This document shows positions 35,768-45,014 of a DNA stretch of 64,000 nucleotides, in pieces. The DNA is from an uncultured Pelagibacteraceae bacterium. GTDB taxonomy: Bacteria; Pseudomonadota; Alphaproteobacteria; Pelagibacterales; Pelagibacteraceae. The notes under the pieces are model-generated. The model made no database searches and was not told the origin of the DNA. It was given only the letters and a program-made list of their open reading frames with translations. The stretch covers positions 40,001 to 104,000 of the forward strand of contig CABZDW010000002.1 of the NCBI GenBank assembly GCA_902524545.1, in the 5' to 3' direction. Positions within the stretch are counted from its first letter, which is position 1; the number at the start of each line of letters is the position of its first letter. A program made the position numbers and the translations under genes.

Positions 35768-36727
35768 ATGAAATTTAAAAAAACTGCAATTATCTTTGGG
35801 ATTTCAGGACAAGATGGAGCTTATTTATCAAATTTTTTATTACAAAAGGGCTACAAAGTAATCGGAACAACAAGAGACAAATCAATTAAAAACTTGTATC
35901 GCTTAAAAAAATTAAACATTATTAAAAAAATTAATATTTTAAAGGGAGTAGCCACAAACTTAAAGTTTTGTGAAAAAATTTTAAGCAAAAATATTAATGA
36001 AATTTATTATTTATCTGGAGACTCTTCGGTAATAAATTCTTTTGAAACACCTAATATTTCATTAAAAAGTAATACTGAGGGTATTCTAAATATCTTACAA
36101 ATTTTAAAGCAAAAAAAATTTAGAACTAAATTATTCAATGCAGGTTCTGGACAATTTTATGGTGATAATGAAAAAAATTTTTATAATATTAATTCTAAAA
36201 TAGAGCCTCAAAGCCCTTATGGTGTATCTAAAGCTGCAGCTTTTTGGCTTATAAAAATTTACAGACAGAAATACAATATTTTTTGTTGTACAGGAATTTT
36301 ATTTAACCATGAGTCCCCTCTTAGATCAAAAGAATTTGTAACAAAAAAAATTGTTGATACAGCGCTTAAAATGAAAAAAAAAAAGAGTTTAAAGTTAGAA
36401 TTAGGAAATGTTCATATATATAGAGATTGGGGATGGGCACCAGATTACGTTAGAGCTATTTGGCTTATGATGCAGAGAAAAAAACCTAGAGATTTTATAA
36501 TTGGATCTGGAAAAACTTATTCTTTAAAAGAATTTGTTAACGAAGTATTTAGATATTTAAAAATAGATAAAAAAAATTTAAAGACCAATGTCTCAAAATA
36601 TAAGAGAAAAATTGATTTGCGAGGTTATAAAGCTAATATCACAGATACTCAAAAAATATTAAAATGGAAACCAACATTAAAATTTAAAACTATTATTCAT
36701 AAGATGATAAACAATGAATTATTTTAA
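35768..36727 (+). CDS. Divergent GDP-mannose 4,6-dehydratase-like SDR (catalytic Glu replaced by Gln)
   Basis: 319 aa and clearly in the Gmd family (IFGISGQDGAYLSNFLL, FNHESPLRSKEFVTKKI, YRDWGWAPDYVRAIW). The catalytic segment differs: where true Gmd (49354-50409) has ASTSELFG with Glu133, this one has AGSGQFYG with Gln129. The YxxxK pair (Tyr151, Lys155) is kept. Without the Glu, dehydration should fail, so it may be a reductase or epimerase acting on a GDP-sugar, as RMD-type relatives do. It overlaps the following methyltransferase gene by 14 bp. Confidence 0.82.
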   Translation: MKFKKTAIIFGISGQDGAYLSNFLLQKGYKVIGTTRDKSIKNLYRLKKLNIIKKINILKGVATNLKFCEKILSKNINEIYYLSGDSSVINSFETPNISLKSNTEGILNILQILKQKKFRTKLFNAGSGQFYGDNEKNFYNINSKIEPQSPYGVSKAAAFWLIKIYRQKYNIFCCTGILFNHESPLRSKEFVTKKIVDTALKMKKKKSLKLELGNVHIYRDWGWAPDYVRAIWLMMQRKKPRDFIIGSGKTYSLKEFVNEVFRYLKIDKKNLKTNVSKYKRKIDLRGYKANITDTQKILKWKPTLKFKTIIHKMINNELF

Positions 36728-37361
36728 TCTAATATTTTCAAATAAGTCTATTTTAAGAATATTTCAAATAGAAATTTTTAAAAAATTTAAAATTGATGGA
36801 GATATTATAGAATTTGGAGCTTCTGAAAGAATTGATAAAAACTTCTGTAATACCAATTTACAAAATTGTAAAATTACCTACTCAAATATTAATTCCTCAA
36901 ACAAAGAATTTTTGAATATTGATTTACAAGAGGAAATTTCCTTAAATAATAAATATGATTACGTTGTAATATTTAATGTTTTAGAGCATCTTCTAGATCC
37001 AAATTTAGCTCTAAGAAATCTATCTACAATTTGTAAAAAAAATGGAAAAATTATTGGATCTACCCCATTTCTTTTTAGAATTCATGAAGCACCAAAAGAT
37101 TACTCAAGATTTACAAAAGATCATCTAATAGAATTGTTACAATTAAATAATTTTAAAAATATAGAAATTATTGAGTTGGGCACAGGCCCATTCTTGGCTT
37201 GTGTTTCGTTATTAAGGAGTTACTTAAAATTTTTGCCAATTTTCTATCAATTATTTATTTTTTTATCTTTGGTTTTTGATAAATTAATAAAATTGTTTAT
37301 TAGAACTGATCCTAAAAAAATTTATCCTGTAGGATATATTTTTTTTGCTACCAACAGTTAA
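36714..37361 (+). CDS. Class I SAM-dependent methyltransferase
   Basis: 215 aa. IIEFGASERID is the motif I strand (degenerate glycine loop), VVIFNVLEHLLDPNLAL is the motif IV region typical of small-molecule methyltransferases, and GKIIGSTPFLFRIHEAPKDY follows. A hydrophobic C-terminal stretch (about 165-200) may attach it to the membrane. It overlaps the Gmd-like gene, so it probably methylates the sugar made by that enzyme. Confidence 0.76.
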   Translation: MNYFNLIFSNKSILRIFQIEIFKKFKIDGDIIEFGASERIDKNFCNTNLQNCKITYSNINSSNKEFLNIDLQEEISLNNKYDYVVIFNVLEHLLDPNLALRNLSTICKKNGKIIGSTPFLFRIHEAPKDYSRFTKDHLIELLQLNNFKNIEIIELGTGPFLACVSLLRSYLKFLPIFYQLFIFLSLVFDKLIKLFIRTDPKKIYPVGYIFFATNS

Positions 37362-37364
37362 AAT

Positions 37365-37427
37365 ATGAAAAATAAAATTCTTATAACTGGCGGAACTGGA
37401 CTTGTAGGTAAATATTTACAAAAATAA
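37365..37427 (+). pseudogene. Stub of an SDR/epimerase gene (first 20 codons)
   Basis: ATG at 37365 opens a 20-codon reading frame ending in TAA whose product MKNKILITGGTGLVGKYLQK is exactly the first strand and GxxGxxG nucleotide loop of an extended short-chain dehydrogenase. Nothing SDR-like follows; a glycosyltransferase begins at 37457. This is best read as the 5' end left after a gene was replaced by recombination. A functional 20-residue peptide is less likely. Confidence 0.65.
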
Positions 37428-37456
37428 ATGAAATCATATTACCCATAATTAACTAA

Positions 37457-38599
37457 ATGAAATTATTTTATTGGTCACCTTTTCTATCAAATATAGCAAC
37501 TATAACTGCAGTTATTAATTCAATAAATTCGTTAAAAAAGTATAGTAAAAACATTAAATATAAAACTTCCATAATTGATTCTTCAGGCGAATGGCAACAA
37601 AATTCAGATAGAATATCAGGTATAAATATCATTAAATTATATAGGAAAAATTATTACAATTTTTTGCCTAAAGGTAATTTTTTAAAAAGTCGATTATCGC
37701 AAATCATCATTTTTATTTTAAATTTTAATTTGTTAAGGAAATTGTTAATTAAGGAAAAACCCAATTTTTTAATTGCACATTTAGTTATATCTTTGCCTTT
37801 AGTTTTATTTTTTTTTTTTAAATTTGAAACTAAATTAATTGTAAGAATTTCAGGCACACCAAAACTTAATAAATTCAGGAGATTTTTTTGGACTTTATTT
37901 TCTAAAAATGTTCATATCGTAACTTGCCCAACTCAATCTACATTAAATAAATTAATTAGTCTAAAAATTTTTCCAAAAGAAAAATTAAAACTTCTTTATG
38001 ATCCAATTTTAAAAGTAAATTTTATAAATATTAAAAAAAGAGAAAAAATAAAAGATAGATTTCTTAATACTGATTATATTCTTAGCATTGGTAGATTAAC
38101 CAAACAAAAAAATTTTTTTTTATTAATCAATGCTTTTAAAGAAATTAAAAAAGAGTATCCAAACCTTAAGCTGATCATTCTAGGGGAAGGGGAGGAGAGA
38201 AAAAAACTTGAAAAGTTAATTGAAGATTTAAGTTTAAGTGGCTCTATTTTCCTAGAGGGATATAAAACAAATATATTTAATTATTTACATCATTGCGAGT
38301 GCTATATTTCATCATCTTTATATGAGGATCCAGGTTTTAGTTTAATAGAGTCAGGATTTTTAAATAAATTTGTTATTGCTGCAGACTCCAATACCGGTCC
38401 ATCTGAAATATTAAATGCCTCTAAAAATGGTTTATTATTTAGGAATAATGACAAAATTTCTCTTGTCGATCAATATCTAAAATTCAAAAATTTAAGTTTT
38501 AAAGAATTGATGACTAAAAAAAAGAATCTTAAAAAATTTTCTAAAAATTTTTCATTTTTTAAACACTATCAAAATTTAGAAAAAATCTTATCTAATTAG
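37457..38599 (+). CDS. GT4-family glycosyltransferase
   Basis: 380 aa of GT-B fold. The C-terminal donor domain is clear: YILSIGRLTKQKNFFLLINA, LIILGEGEERKKLEKLI, and the E-x7-E motif in YEDPGFSLIESG with TGPSEIL. The N-terminal half is poorly conserved, as usual. It is a cytoplasmic enzyme extending a lipid-linked glycan from a nucleotide sugar; the sugar is unknown. It overlaps the convergent UDP-sugar dehydrogenase gene by 8 bp. Confidence 0.88.
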   Translation: MKLFYWSPFLSNIATITAVINSINSLKKYSKNIKYKTSIIDSSGEWQQNSDRISGINIIKLYRKNYYNFLPKGNFLKSRLSQIIIFILNFNLLRKLLIKEKPNFLIAHLVISLPLVLFFFFKFETKLIVRISGTPKLNKFRRFFWTLFSKNVHIVTCPTQSTLNKLISLKIFPKEKLKLLYDPILKVNFINIKKREKIKDRFLNTDYILSIGRLTKQKNFFLLINAFKEIKKEYPNLKLIILGEGEERKKLEKLIEDLSLSGSIFLEGYKTNIFNYLHHCECYISSSLYEDPGFSLIESGFLNKFVIAADSNTGPSEILNASKNGLLFRNNDKISLVDQYLKFKNLSFKELMTKKKNLKKFSKNFSFFKHYQNLEKILSN

Positions 38600-39788
38600 A
38601 ATAATAACAAAAAGGGTCAATTATTTTTTTATTATCTAATAAATTGGCAATATTTTTAAATTTCGGACCTTTTGTAAGAAATATAAAAAAATCATATTTT
38701 TTTAATTCATCATTATTTAATTTATCAGTTGTTTTAAAAAATGGATCAAAACCTTTTGTATGTTTAAATTTTTTCTTAAAATATTTTAAAATCTCAATTT
38801 TTTGAGAATTTCTTGTATCAGTTACTCCATATTTGTAAGTAAGCCCCACTATACAAATTTTAATTTTATCTTTTTTGACTTTACTTATTTTAATAACTGA
38901 ATTTGCAAAATTTATGACATATTCTTTCATATCATTATTTACATCTCTACCAGACAAAGTTACTTTTGATTTATACCCTCTTTTCTTTGCAATATAAGTT
39001 AAATAATACGGGTCTACTGGAAGACAATGACCCCCTACTAGGCCAGGGGAAAAATTCATAAAATTCCATTTAGTCGAAGCTAAACGAACTACCTCATTGA
39101 AGTTCAATTTTAACTTATTGCAAATAATTAATATCTCATTAAACAGGGCAATATTAAGATCTCTTTGAATATTTTCAATACCCTTTGCAGTTTCTGCTTC
39201 CTTAATATTTTTTGAAAAAATTAATTTTTTGGATAACTTTTTATATACATTAAATATTAACTTTTTTACTTTCTCATCTTTACCTTCATAGGCAAGAATT
39301 TTATTAATGTTGTTTAAATTTCTATTTTTATCTCCCGGGTTTATTCTTTCAGGACTATAACATGTGCTAAAATCATAATTATTTATCAATTTTGTTTTTT
39401 TTTCTAATTTTTTTATGAATGCTTCTGTTACCCCTGGATAGACCGTAGACTCCAGAACAATTATGTCACCTTTTTTTAAAATTTTTGAAAGCAATTTAAA
39501 ACTTTTTTCGATATATCTTAAATCTGGTTTTTTAGAGAATGTTATAGGTGTCGGAACGCAAACTATATAAAAATTACATTTGTGTAAATCCTCAATTTTT
39601 TTTGAAAATATTAAATTCTTTATCTTAATATCTTTTTTTTTGAATTCTTCATTGTGATCAATTCCTATTTTTAAAGAGTCAATTCTTTTAGAGTTAGTAT
39701 CATATCCTATTGTTGAGAAATTTTTTGCTAATTTTAAACAAATGGGTAAACCTACATACCCAAGACCTATTACACATATTTTTAACAT
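38592..39788 (-). CDS. UDP-N-acetyl-hexosamine/UDP-sugar 6-dehydrogenase (WbpO/TviB type)
   Basis: The ATG at 39788 is chosen because the NAD strand MLKICVIGLGYVGLP starts there; the frame is open for 19 codons further with no homology. Motifs: STVYPGVTEAF, YSPERINPGDK, and catalytic Cys in GGHCLPVDPYYL. It oxidises C6 of a UDP-sugar twice to a uronic acid. Sequence pattern YSPERINPGDK favours the TviB/WbpO group (UDP-GlcNAc or UDP-GalNAc). The divergent partner 51 bp away is an epimerase for UDP-uronic acids. Confidence 0.88.
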   Translation of the reverse strand: MLKICVIGLGYVGLPICLKLAKNFSTIGYDTNSKRIDSLKIGIDHNEEFKKKDIKIKNLIFSKKIEDLHKCNFYIVCVPTPITFSKKPDLRYIEKSFKLLSKILKKGDIIVLESTVYPGVTEAFIKKLEKKTKLINNYDFSTCYSPERINPGDKNRNLNNINKILAYEGKDEKVKKLIFNVYKKLSKKLIFSKNIKEAETAKGIENIQRDLNIALFNEILIICNKLKLNFNEVVRLASTKWNFMNFSPGLVGGHCLPVDPYYLTYIAKKRGYKSKVTLSGRDVNNDMKEYVINFANSVIKISKVKKDKIKICIVGLTYKYGVTDTRNSQKIEILKYFKKKFKHTKGFDPFFKTTDKLNNDELKKYDFFIFLTKGPKFKNIANLLDNKKIIDPFCYYSN

Positions 39789-39839
39789 GAAATATTTATA
39801 TCGTTTATGAATTAATATTGATATATCAATATTATTTTT

Positions 39840-40802
39840 ATGCAAATATTAATTACAGGCGCAGCTGGTTTTATAGGATTTAATCTTGCCAAATATTTAC
39901 TACGAACATCTAACGCTAAAATAATTGGAATTGATAGTTTAAATAATTATTATTCAAAAAAATTAAAAAAGGATCGTATTAAAGAATTATCTAAATTTAA
40001 AAAATTTTCCTTCTCTCAAACAAATATAATAAATAAAAGAAAACTTGAAAAGATCTTTAAAATTAAAAAGATAAATTTAATAATAAATTTAGCAGCACAA
40101 GCAGGTGTGCGTTACTCACTAGAAAAACCAAGTGAATTTGTTGATAATAATATTCAGGGATTCTATAGTCTTATTGATATAGCAAACAAATATAATATTA
40201 AAAAAATTATATATGCTTCTTCTAGTTCAATTTATGGTGATTCGAAAAAATTTCCTTTAAAAGAAAATCAAAATGTTATACCAAAAAATATTTATTCTTT
40301 ATCAAAAAAAATCAATGAAGAGATGGCAGAGGTATTTTCCAGACAATATGATATTTCTTTTGTCGGACTGAGATTTTTTACAGTTTATGGTGAGTGGGGA
40401 AGACCTGACATGTTTATGATGAAATATTTGGCTTCCAGTTACGATAAAAAGATCAATTTTTATTTAAACAATTATGGTAAACATACTCGAGACTTTACCT
40501 ATATTTTAGATGCTTGTAAGATTATTTCTAAACTAGTTTTTACTAAAAAAAAAATAAATCATGAAATTTTCAATATATGCTCTAATAACCCCAAAAAATT
40601 AACTGATGTAATAAAAAAAATTAACTTTTTAACTCAGAAAAAACCAAAATTATTCAAAAGAAAATTACAACAAGCTGATGTTGTAAAAACACATGGAACT
40701 AATAAAAAAATCAAAAGTTTTATTGGAAATCAAAGTTTTACATCTTTAGATGATGGTTTAAAAATTACTGTTGAGTGGTTTAAGCATTATTATAAAATTT
40801 AA
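39840..40802 (+). CDS. UDP-glucuronate 4-epimerase family SDR
   Basis: 320 aa. TGAAGFIGFNLAKYLL, LNNYYSKKLKKDRI, LAAQAGVRYSLEKP, ASSSSIYGD, YSLSKK (YxxxK) and FFTVYGEWGRPDMFM are the signatures of bacterial UDP-uronate 4-epimerases. It interconverts glucuronic and galacturonic forms (or their N-acetylated analogues, as WbpP/TviC do). Paired head-to-head with a UDP-sugar 6-dehydrogenase, it probably supplies a galacturonic-acid-type residue. Its end overlaps the convergent GT4 gene by 23 bp. Confidence 0.88.
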   Translation: MQILITGAAGFIGFNLAKYLLRTSNAKIIGIDSLNNYYSKKLKKDRIKELSKFKKFSFSQTNIINKRKLEKIFKIKKINLIINLAAQAGVRYSLEKPSEFVDNNIQGFYSLIDIANKYNIKKIIYASSSSIYGDSKKFPLKENQNVIPKNIYSLSKKINEEMAEVFSRQYDISFVGLRFFTVYGEWGRPDMFMMKYLASSYDKKINFYLNNYGKHTRDFTYILDACKIISKLVFTKKKINHEIFNICSNNPKKLTDVIKKINFLTQKKPKLFKRKLQQADVVKTHGTNKKIKSFIGNQSFTSLDDGLKITVEWFKHYYKI

Positions 40803-41901
40803 TCTGGTCAATAATTCTCTCAAATTTAGTTACATGATTTTTTATATTAAATTCAAAAGATCTTTTTTGTGCAATTATAGATTTTTTAATAAAAGTTTTT
40901 TGATTATTTGCGAATTTTTCAATTAATTTTTTTAATTCTTGTGAATTTTTATAAATCGTTCCACCTTTTCCTTTAGATAAAATTTCGTTGATTCCACCAT
41001 GACTTTGTGAGGCAATAATTGGTAAACCTACCTGCGCAGCCTCAACGACTGAATTTGGAAAACCCTCAAAATATGATGAATTAATATAAAGGTCTGCTTT
41101 GCGCAAATAATTATAGGGATTTTTTTTAAATCCAATAAGTTTAATCTTTTTTTCTAAATTAAGAGATTGAATAAATTCAAATATATTATTCTTTTCAGGG
41201 CCAACACCGATTATATTTAAGCTTATTTTTTTTTTAATTTCACTGATGGCTTGAATAATTTCATAAATATTCTTCTCTTTAGATAATCTACAAACAGTTA
41301 TAATTTTTATATTTGATTTCTTAGAAATACTTTTTTTATTTTCTTTTTTGCCACTCATTTCAAGACCTGTTATTGAGGGTGGAAATAAAGTTTTTGAATA
41401 AAAACCGTATTTTTTTTTCAGATATTTTCCTAAATAACTAGAGTTACAAATAACTAAATCAAATTTTTTATAAAAAATTGGTATCAGCGATCTCATTAAT
41501 AGTTTTTTAATTCGATCAATCAAACTAAAATAAATTTCTAATTCTTTAAAAGGTGTTCTCTCAATAGCAACAAATTTTAAATTATTTTTTTTTTTTAAAA
41601 AAATTGAACAAAGTAAGTTTGTATAGTTAATATTAGATATAAGATAATTATAATTACTATTTTTGACAATTTTTGAAATAATTTTATTAAGGTAAAAGAC
41701 TGCAAAAAGAGCTCTCCTAGAATTTATAATTTTAACTTTTATACCTGCTTTTAAAAATTCTTTTTTGTAAGCACAATAATTCATACAAATTATAAAAATG
41801 TTATATTTTCTTTTATCTAAAGAACTGCAAAGTTTAAAGATAGAATTACCTGCCCCTCCTTTTCCAAATCTTGCTAAAAAAAAAATAAGATTTTTTTTCA
41901 T
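40780..41901 (-). CDS. GT4-family glycosyltransferase
   Basis: 373 aa GT-B enzyme. GKGGAGNSIFKLC at the N-terminus is the acceptor-side glycine loop; KIITVCRLSKEKNIYEIIQA, LIGFKKNPYNYL and E-x7-E in EGFPNSVVEAA followed by IASQSHGGINEIL are the donor-side motifs. It is probably one of the sugar-adding steps of the glycan made by this region. It lies 4 bp downstream of the methyltransferase gene on the same strand. Confidence 0.88.
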   Translation of the reverse strand: MKKNLIFFLARFGKGGAGNSIFKLCSSLDKRKYNIFIICMNYCAYKKEFLKAGIKVKIINSRRALFAVFYLNKIISKIVKNSNYNYLISNINYTNLLCSIFLKKKNNLKFVAIERTPFKELEIYFSLIDRIKKLLMRSLIPIFYKKFDLVICNSSYLGKYLKKKYGFYSKTLFPPSITGLEMSGKKENKKSISKKSNIKIITVCRLSKEKNIYEIIQAISEIKKKISLNIIGVGPEKNNIFEFIQSLNLEKKIKLIGFKKNPYNYLRKADLYINSSYFEGFPNSVVEAAQVGLPIIASQSHGGINEILSKGKGGTIYKNSQELKKLIEKFANNQKTFIKKSIIAQKRSFEFNIKNHVTKFERIIDQIKFYNNA

Positions 41902-41905
41902 TTTT

Positions 41906-42820
41906 TTAATTACTTATTTTTTCAAAATAATAAATTTTTAAATCTTTTAAATCGACTTTCACATTAATATTTTTTAGTAATTCTATTTTAGATAAAAATT
42001 TAAATATGAATGAAAGTCTTGGAAAAATTAAAATTAATTTTTCCATTAGATATCCAAAACTTACGTATCTAGGATCATTTAAAATTTTTACTAGTTTAAG
42101 ATTATTGTTTTTTCCAAATGTTTCTAAGGTTTTATTAGAAAAAAAAACCATATGAAATGGTATCATCCAATGATAATTTCTTCCTGTAATTTTTGCATAT
42201 AAAGAATCGATATTAAAAGTAGTTAAAATTAGCTTTCCATTTTGGTTTAACAATTTATTTATTTGAGACAAAACTTTGAAAGGATCACTAAAGTGCTCTA
42301 TCACGTCTGCCATTATAATTAAATCATATTTAATATTTTTTTTTAAATGATTTTCAATTGTTTCGTTATATATATTTAATTTAAAATTATTTTTTGCATA
42401 ATTTGTACTATGTGTGGAAAGCTCCAAACCAGAATAATTTTTAACTTTATCTTTTAACACTGAACCTAAAACCCCGTAATAAGCACCAATTTCAAGTACA
42501 TTCATATCTTTGCTAATAAATCTGCTTATTTTATTAAATAATTTCTCAAAATAATATTTTTTAAATTTAATCTGAGATATGTACTTATCATCTTCAATAT
42601 CTTGATAAGTTTTTTCAATTTGATTTTTATCCATTTTGAAAATTAACTCAGAGAAAATAATTTTACACTTAGTACATTCATAAACTGAAGGTTTTTTATA
42701 TGTGTCTGTAGTACAATTAAAATTTATTTTTTTATAATCTAAGTCCCTAGAGAAATATTTAATTTTAATTTGACCATCACATACATGATTTGGACATTTA
42801 TTATTTTCTATAGTTGTCAT
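41906..42820 (-). CDS. SAM-dependent methyltransferase with N-terminal zinc-ribbon-like cysteines
   Basis: 304 aa. Two cysteine pairs near the N-terminus (Cys9/Cys14 and CTKC at about 49-52) look like a zinc ribbon; then NVLEIGAYYGVLGSVLKD (SAM site) and DLIIMADVIEHFSDPFKVL (motif IV). The layout of zinc ribbon, methyltransferase and C-terminal extension is common for sugar methyltransferases in O-antigen and antibiotic clusters. It precedes and is probably co-transcribed with the GT4 gene. Confidence 0.8.
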   Translation of the reverse strand: MTTIENNKCPNHVCDGQIKIKYFSRDLDYKKINFNCTTDTYKKPSVYECTKCKIIFSELIFKMDKNQIEKTYQDIEDDKYISQIKFKKYYFEKLFNKISRFISKDMNVLEIGAYYGVLGSVLKDKVKNYSGLELSTHSTNYAKNNFKLNIYNETIENHLKKNIKYDLIIMADVIEHFSDPFKVLSQINKLLNQNGKLILTTFNIDSLYAKITGRNYHWMIPFHMVFFSNKTLETFGKNNNLKLVKILNDPRYVSFGYLMEKLILIFPRLSFIFKFLSKIELLKNINVKVDLKDLKIYYFEKISN

Positions 42821-42923
42821 AGCTAGATTAAGAAAAGTTAATTAAATTTTTAATTTTATATTAAAAAAAAATATATTTTTTAAATTAAAAATATATAACA
42901 TTTATAAAAAATTTTAAATAATA

Positions 42924-43895
42924 ATGAAAAATAAACTCTTAAAAAATTTCAGCATATACGTAGCTGGTCATAACGGCATGGTTGGTAGAGCGGTAGTTAG
43001 GTACTTAAAAAAAGAAGGAGTTAGAAATATAATTTTTACAAATAGAAAAAGGCTGAATTTACTAAATACTAAGGACCTAGAAAAATTTATTAGGTCTAAA
43101 AAACCTGACATAGTTATTAATTGTGCTGGGCGAGTAGGAGGAATATTAGCAAACTCAAGTTATCCTGTTGAATTTATAAATGAGAATATTTTTATACAAT
43201 TAAATTTAATTAATCTCTCATATAAATATAAGATAAAACATTTCGTTAATCTTGGAAGTTCTTGTATATATCCAAAAAATTCCAAACAGCCGATTAAAGA
43301 AAAATATCTTTTATCAAATGAGCTTGAAAAAACTAATGAAGCTTATGCACTTGCAAAAATTGTTGGATTAAAAGTATGTGAATTTTATAATCAACAATAT
43401 AAAACAGATTTTTTTACCCTTATGCCATGTAATTTATATGGTCCATTTGACAATTTTCATCTAAAAAATAGTCATTTTATACCAGCTTTAATAAAAAAAT
43501 TTATTGAGGCAAAAAGAAGAAAAAAAAAAGTGGTTGAAATTTGGGGATCTGGACTGCCTCGAAGAGAAGTAATGCATGTAGATGACCTAGCAAATGCGAT
43601 AGGACATATTTTAAAATTAAAGATAAATAATAGTAAAAAACTATCAAAAATTATAAAAATCAATTCACTTATAAATGTTGGATCTGGTCAAGAATTTCAA
43701 ATAAAGAAGTTTGCAGAAATTATTAACAAATTGACTTTATCAAATAAAAAATTAAAATTTAACAAAAAATATCCTGACGGAACAAAAAGAAAAATTTTAG
43801 ATATTTCAATTTTAAAAAAAATTGGATGGAAATCTAAAATAAATCTTTATGATGGTCTTAAAAATACAATTAGCTGGTATAAAACAAATTACTAG
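42924..43895 (+). CDS. fcl: GDP-L-fucose synthase (GDP-4-keto-6-deoxymannose epimerase/reductase)
   Basis: 323 aa. AGHNGMVGRAVVRYL is the cofactor loop with the typical AGxxGMVG, NCAGRVGGILAN is a family hallmark, GSSCIYP holds the catalytic Ser/Cys pair, YALAK the Tyr/Lys, and NSHFIPALI the catalytic His. It converts the Gmd product to GDP-L-fucose. True gmd lies 5.5 kb downstream (49354-50409). Upstream 103 bp is nearly pure A/T. Confidence 0.93.
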   Translation: MKNKLLKNFSIYVAGHNGMVGRAVVRYLKKEGVRNIIFTNRKRLNLLNTKDLEKFIRSKKPDIVINCAGRVGGILANSSYPVEFINENIFIQLNLINLSYKYKIKHFVNLGSSCIYPKNSKQPIKEKYLLSNELEKTNEAYALAKIVGLKVCEFYNQQYKTDFFTLMPCNLYGPFDNFHLKNSHFIPALIKKFIEAKRRKKKVVEIWGSGLPRREVMHVDDLANAIGHILKLKINNSKKLSKIIKINSLINVGSGQEFQIKKFAEIINKLTLSNKKLKFNKKYPDGTKRKILDISILKKIGWKSKINLYDGLKNTISWYKTNY

Positions 43896-43931
43896 TGCAT
43901 AAATTTAAATTTAAATATTGAGCTTGTTAAT

Positions 43932-45014
43932 TTGAAAAAAAAAATTATTTTTTATATTCCTTCAATTGAAGGTGGTGGAGTAGAAAAAAATTTATATTTA
44001 TTAATTAAATATTTACCTAAACAAATTGGCAAAATTCACATAATAACGGCCAATAAGATAATCAATAATTCCAAAAATGTAAAATATATTTGTCCTAATT
44101 CAAACTATTGGTGTAAAAAAAATCGTATACTTAAAAATATAATTTGTATTTATTTATTGATCAAGAATTTTTGGTCATCAAAAGTTGTGATTTTGTCTTT
44201 TCAATCAAATTTAACATCAATAATTATATCTAAGATTTTAAGATTTAGAGTTTTAATAAGACTTAATACAAGCCTAAAAAAATATTTAGATAATTTTTTT
44301 AAAAGAATTACTTTTAAATTTTTTTATTCTTTATCTGACATTATTATTGTAAATTCTAAATTTTTTCAAAAGGAGTTATTGAGTCAGGTAAATTTAAAAT
44401 CTCATTTAATTTACAACCTAAATGCTATTAAAAAAAAAAGAAAAAAATTAGATTTTTTTAAAAAATTTAATGGATTAAAAATATTAAATATTGGAAGATT
44501 AACAGATCAAAAGGATCAATTAACACTCATAAAAGGTTTAGAAATTTTAAAAAAAAACAACAAAAAATTTAGATGTTGTATTATAGGAAGAGGTGCATTT
44601 AAAAATATACTAATAAGTGAAATTAAAAGATTAAATTTAGGGAAATATATAAAATTAGTTGGTTTTAAAAATAATGCAGAACAATATATCTCGCAAAGTG
44701 ATATTTTTGTTTTGTCCTCGAAGTTTGAGGGACTTCCAAATGTTTTAATCGAGTCCCAAAGTTATGGTGTACCAATTATAGCAAGTAATTGTCCAACAGG
44801 ACCTAATGAAATATTAATGGGTGGTAAGTTAGGAGAATTATTTCCAGTTGGTAATTATAGTATTTTAGCTAATAAATTATTAAATTTTTCTAAAAATAAA
44901 AAGGTTTTAAAATTAAAATCTTTTTATGCAAAAAAATATTTAAAAAGATTTGATCCCATAATAAATTCACAAAAATATTCAAAATTGATCTTACAAGAGT
45001 ATGAAAAAATATAA
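43932..45014 (+). CDS. GT4-family glycosyltransferase
   Basis: TTG start at 43932, followed by KKKIIFYIPSIEGGGVEKNL, the normal opening with the GGG acceptor loop. The donor domain shows LKILNIGRLTDQKDQLTLI, GRGAFKNIL, LVGFKNNAEQYI and E-x7-E in EGLPNVLIESQ followed by ASNCPTGPNEILM. It probably adds a fucose or hexose to the growing glycan, being 36 bp after fcl. It overlaps the next GT2 gene by 14 bp. Confidence 0.88.
   Translation: MKKKIIFYIPSIEGGGVEKNLYLLIKYLPKQIGKIHIITANKIINNSKNVKYICPNSNYWCKKNRILKNIICIYLLIKNFWSSKVVILSFQSNLTSIIISKILRFRVLIRLNTSLKKYLDNFFKRITFKFFYSLSDIIIVNSKFFQKELLSQVNLKSHLIYNLNAIKKKRKKLDFFKKFNGLKILNIGRLTDQKDQLTLIKGLEILKKNNKKFRCCIIGRGAFKNILISEIKRLNLGKYIKLVGFKNNAEQYISQSDIFVLSSKFEGLPNVLIESQSYGVPIIASNCPTGPNEILMGGKLGELFPVGNYSILANKLLNFSKNKKVLKLKSFYAKKYLKRFDPIINSQKYSKLILQEYEKI

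Noticed and set aside
42821..42923. AT-only 103 bp gap upstream of fcl as a regulatory element
   Set aside because: No motif, repeat or hairpin beyond A/T runs could be recognised.
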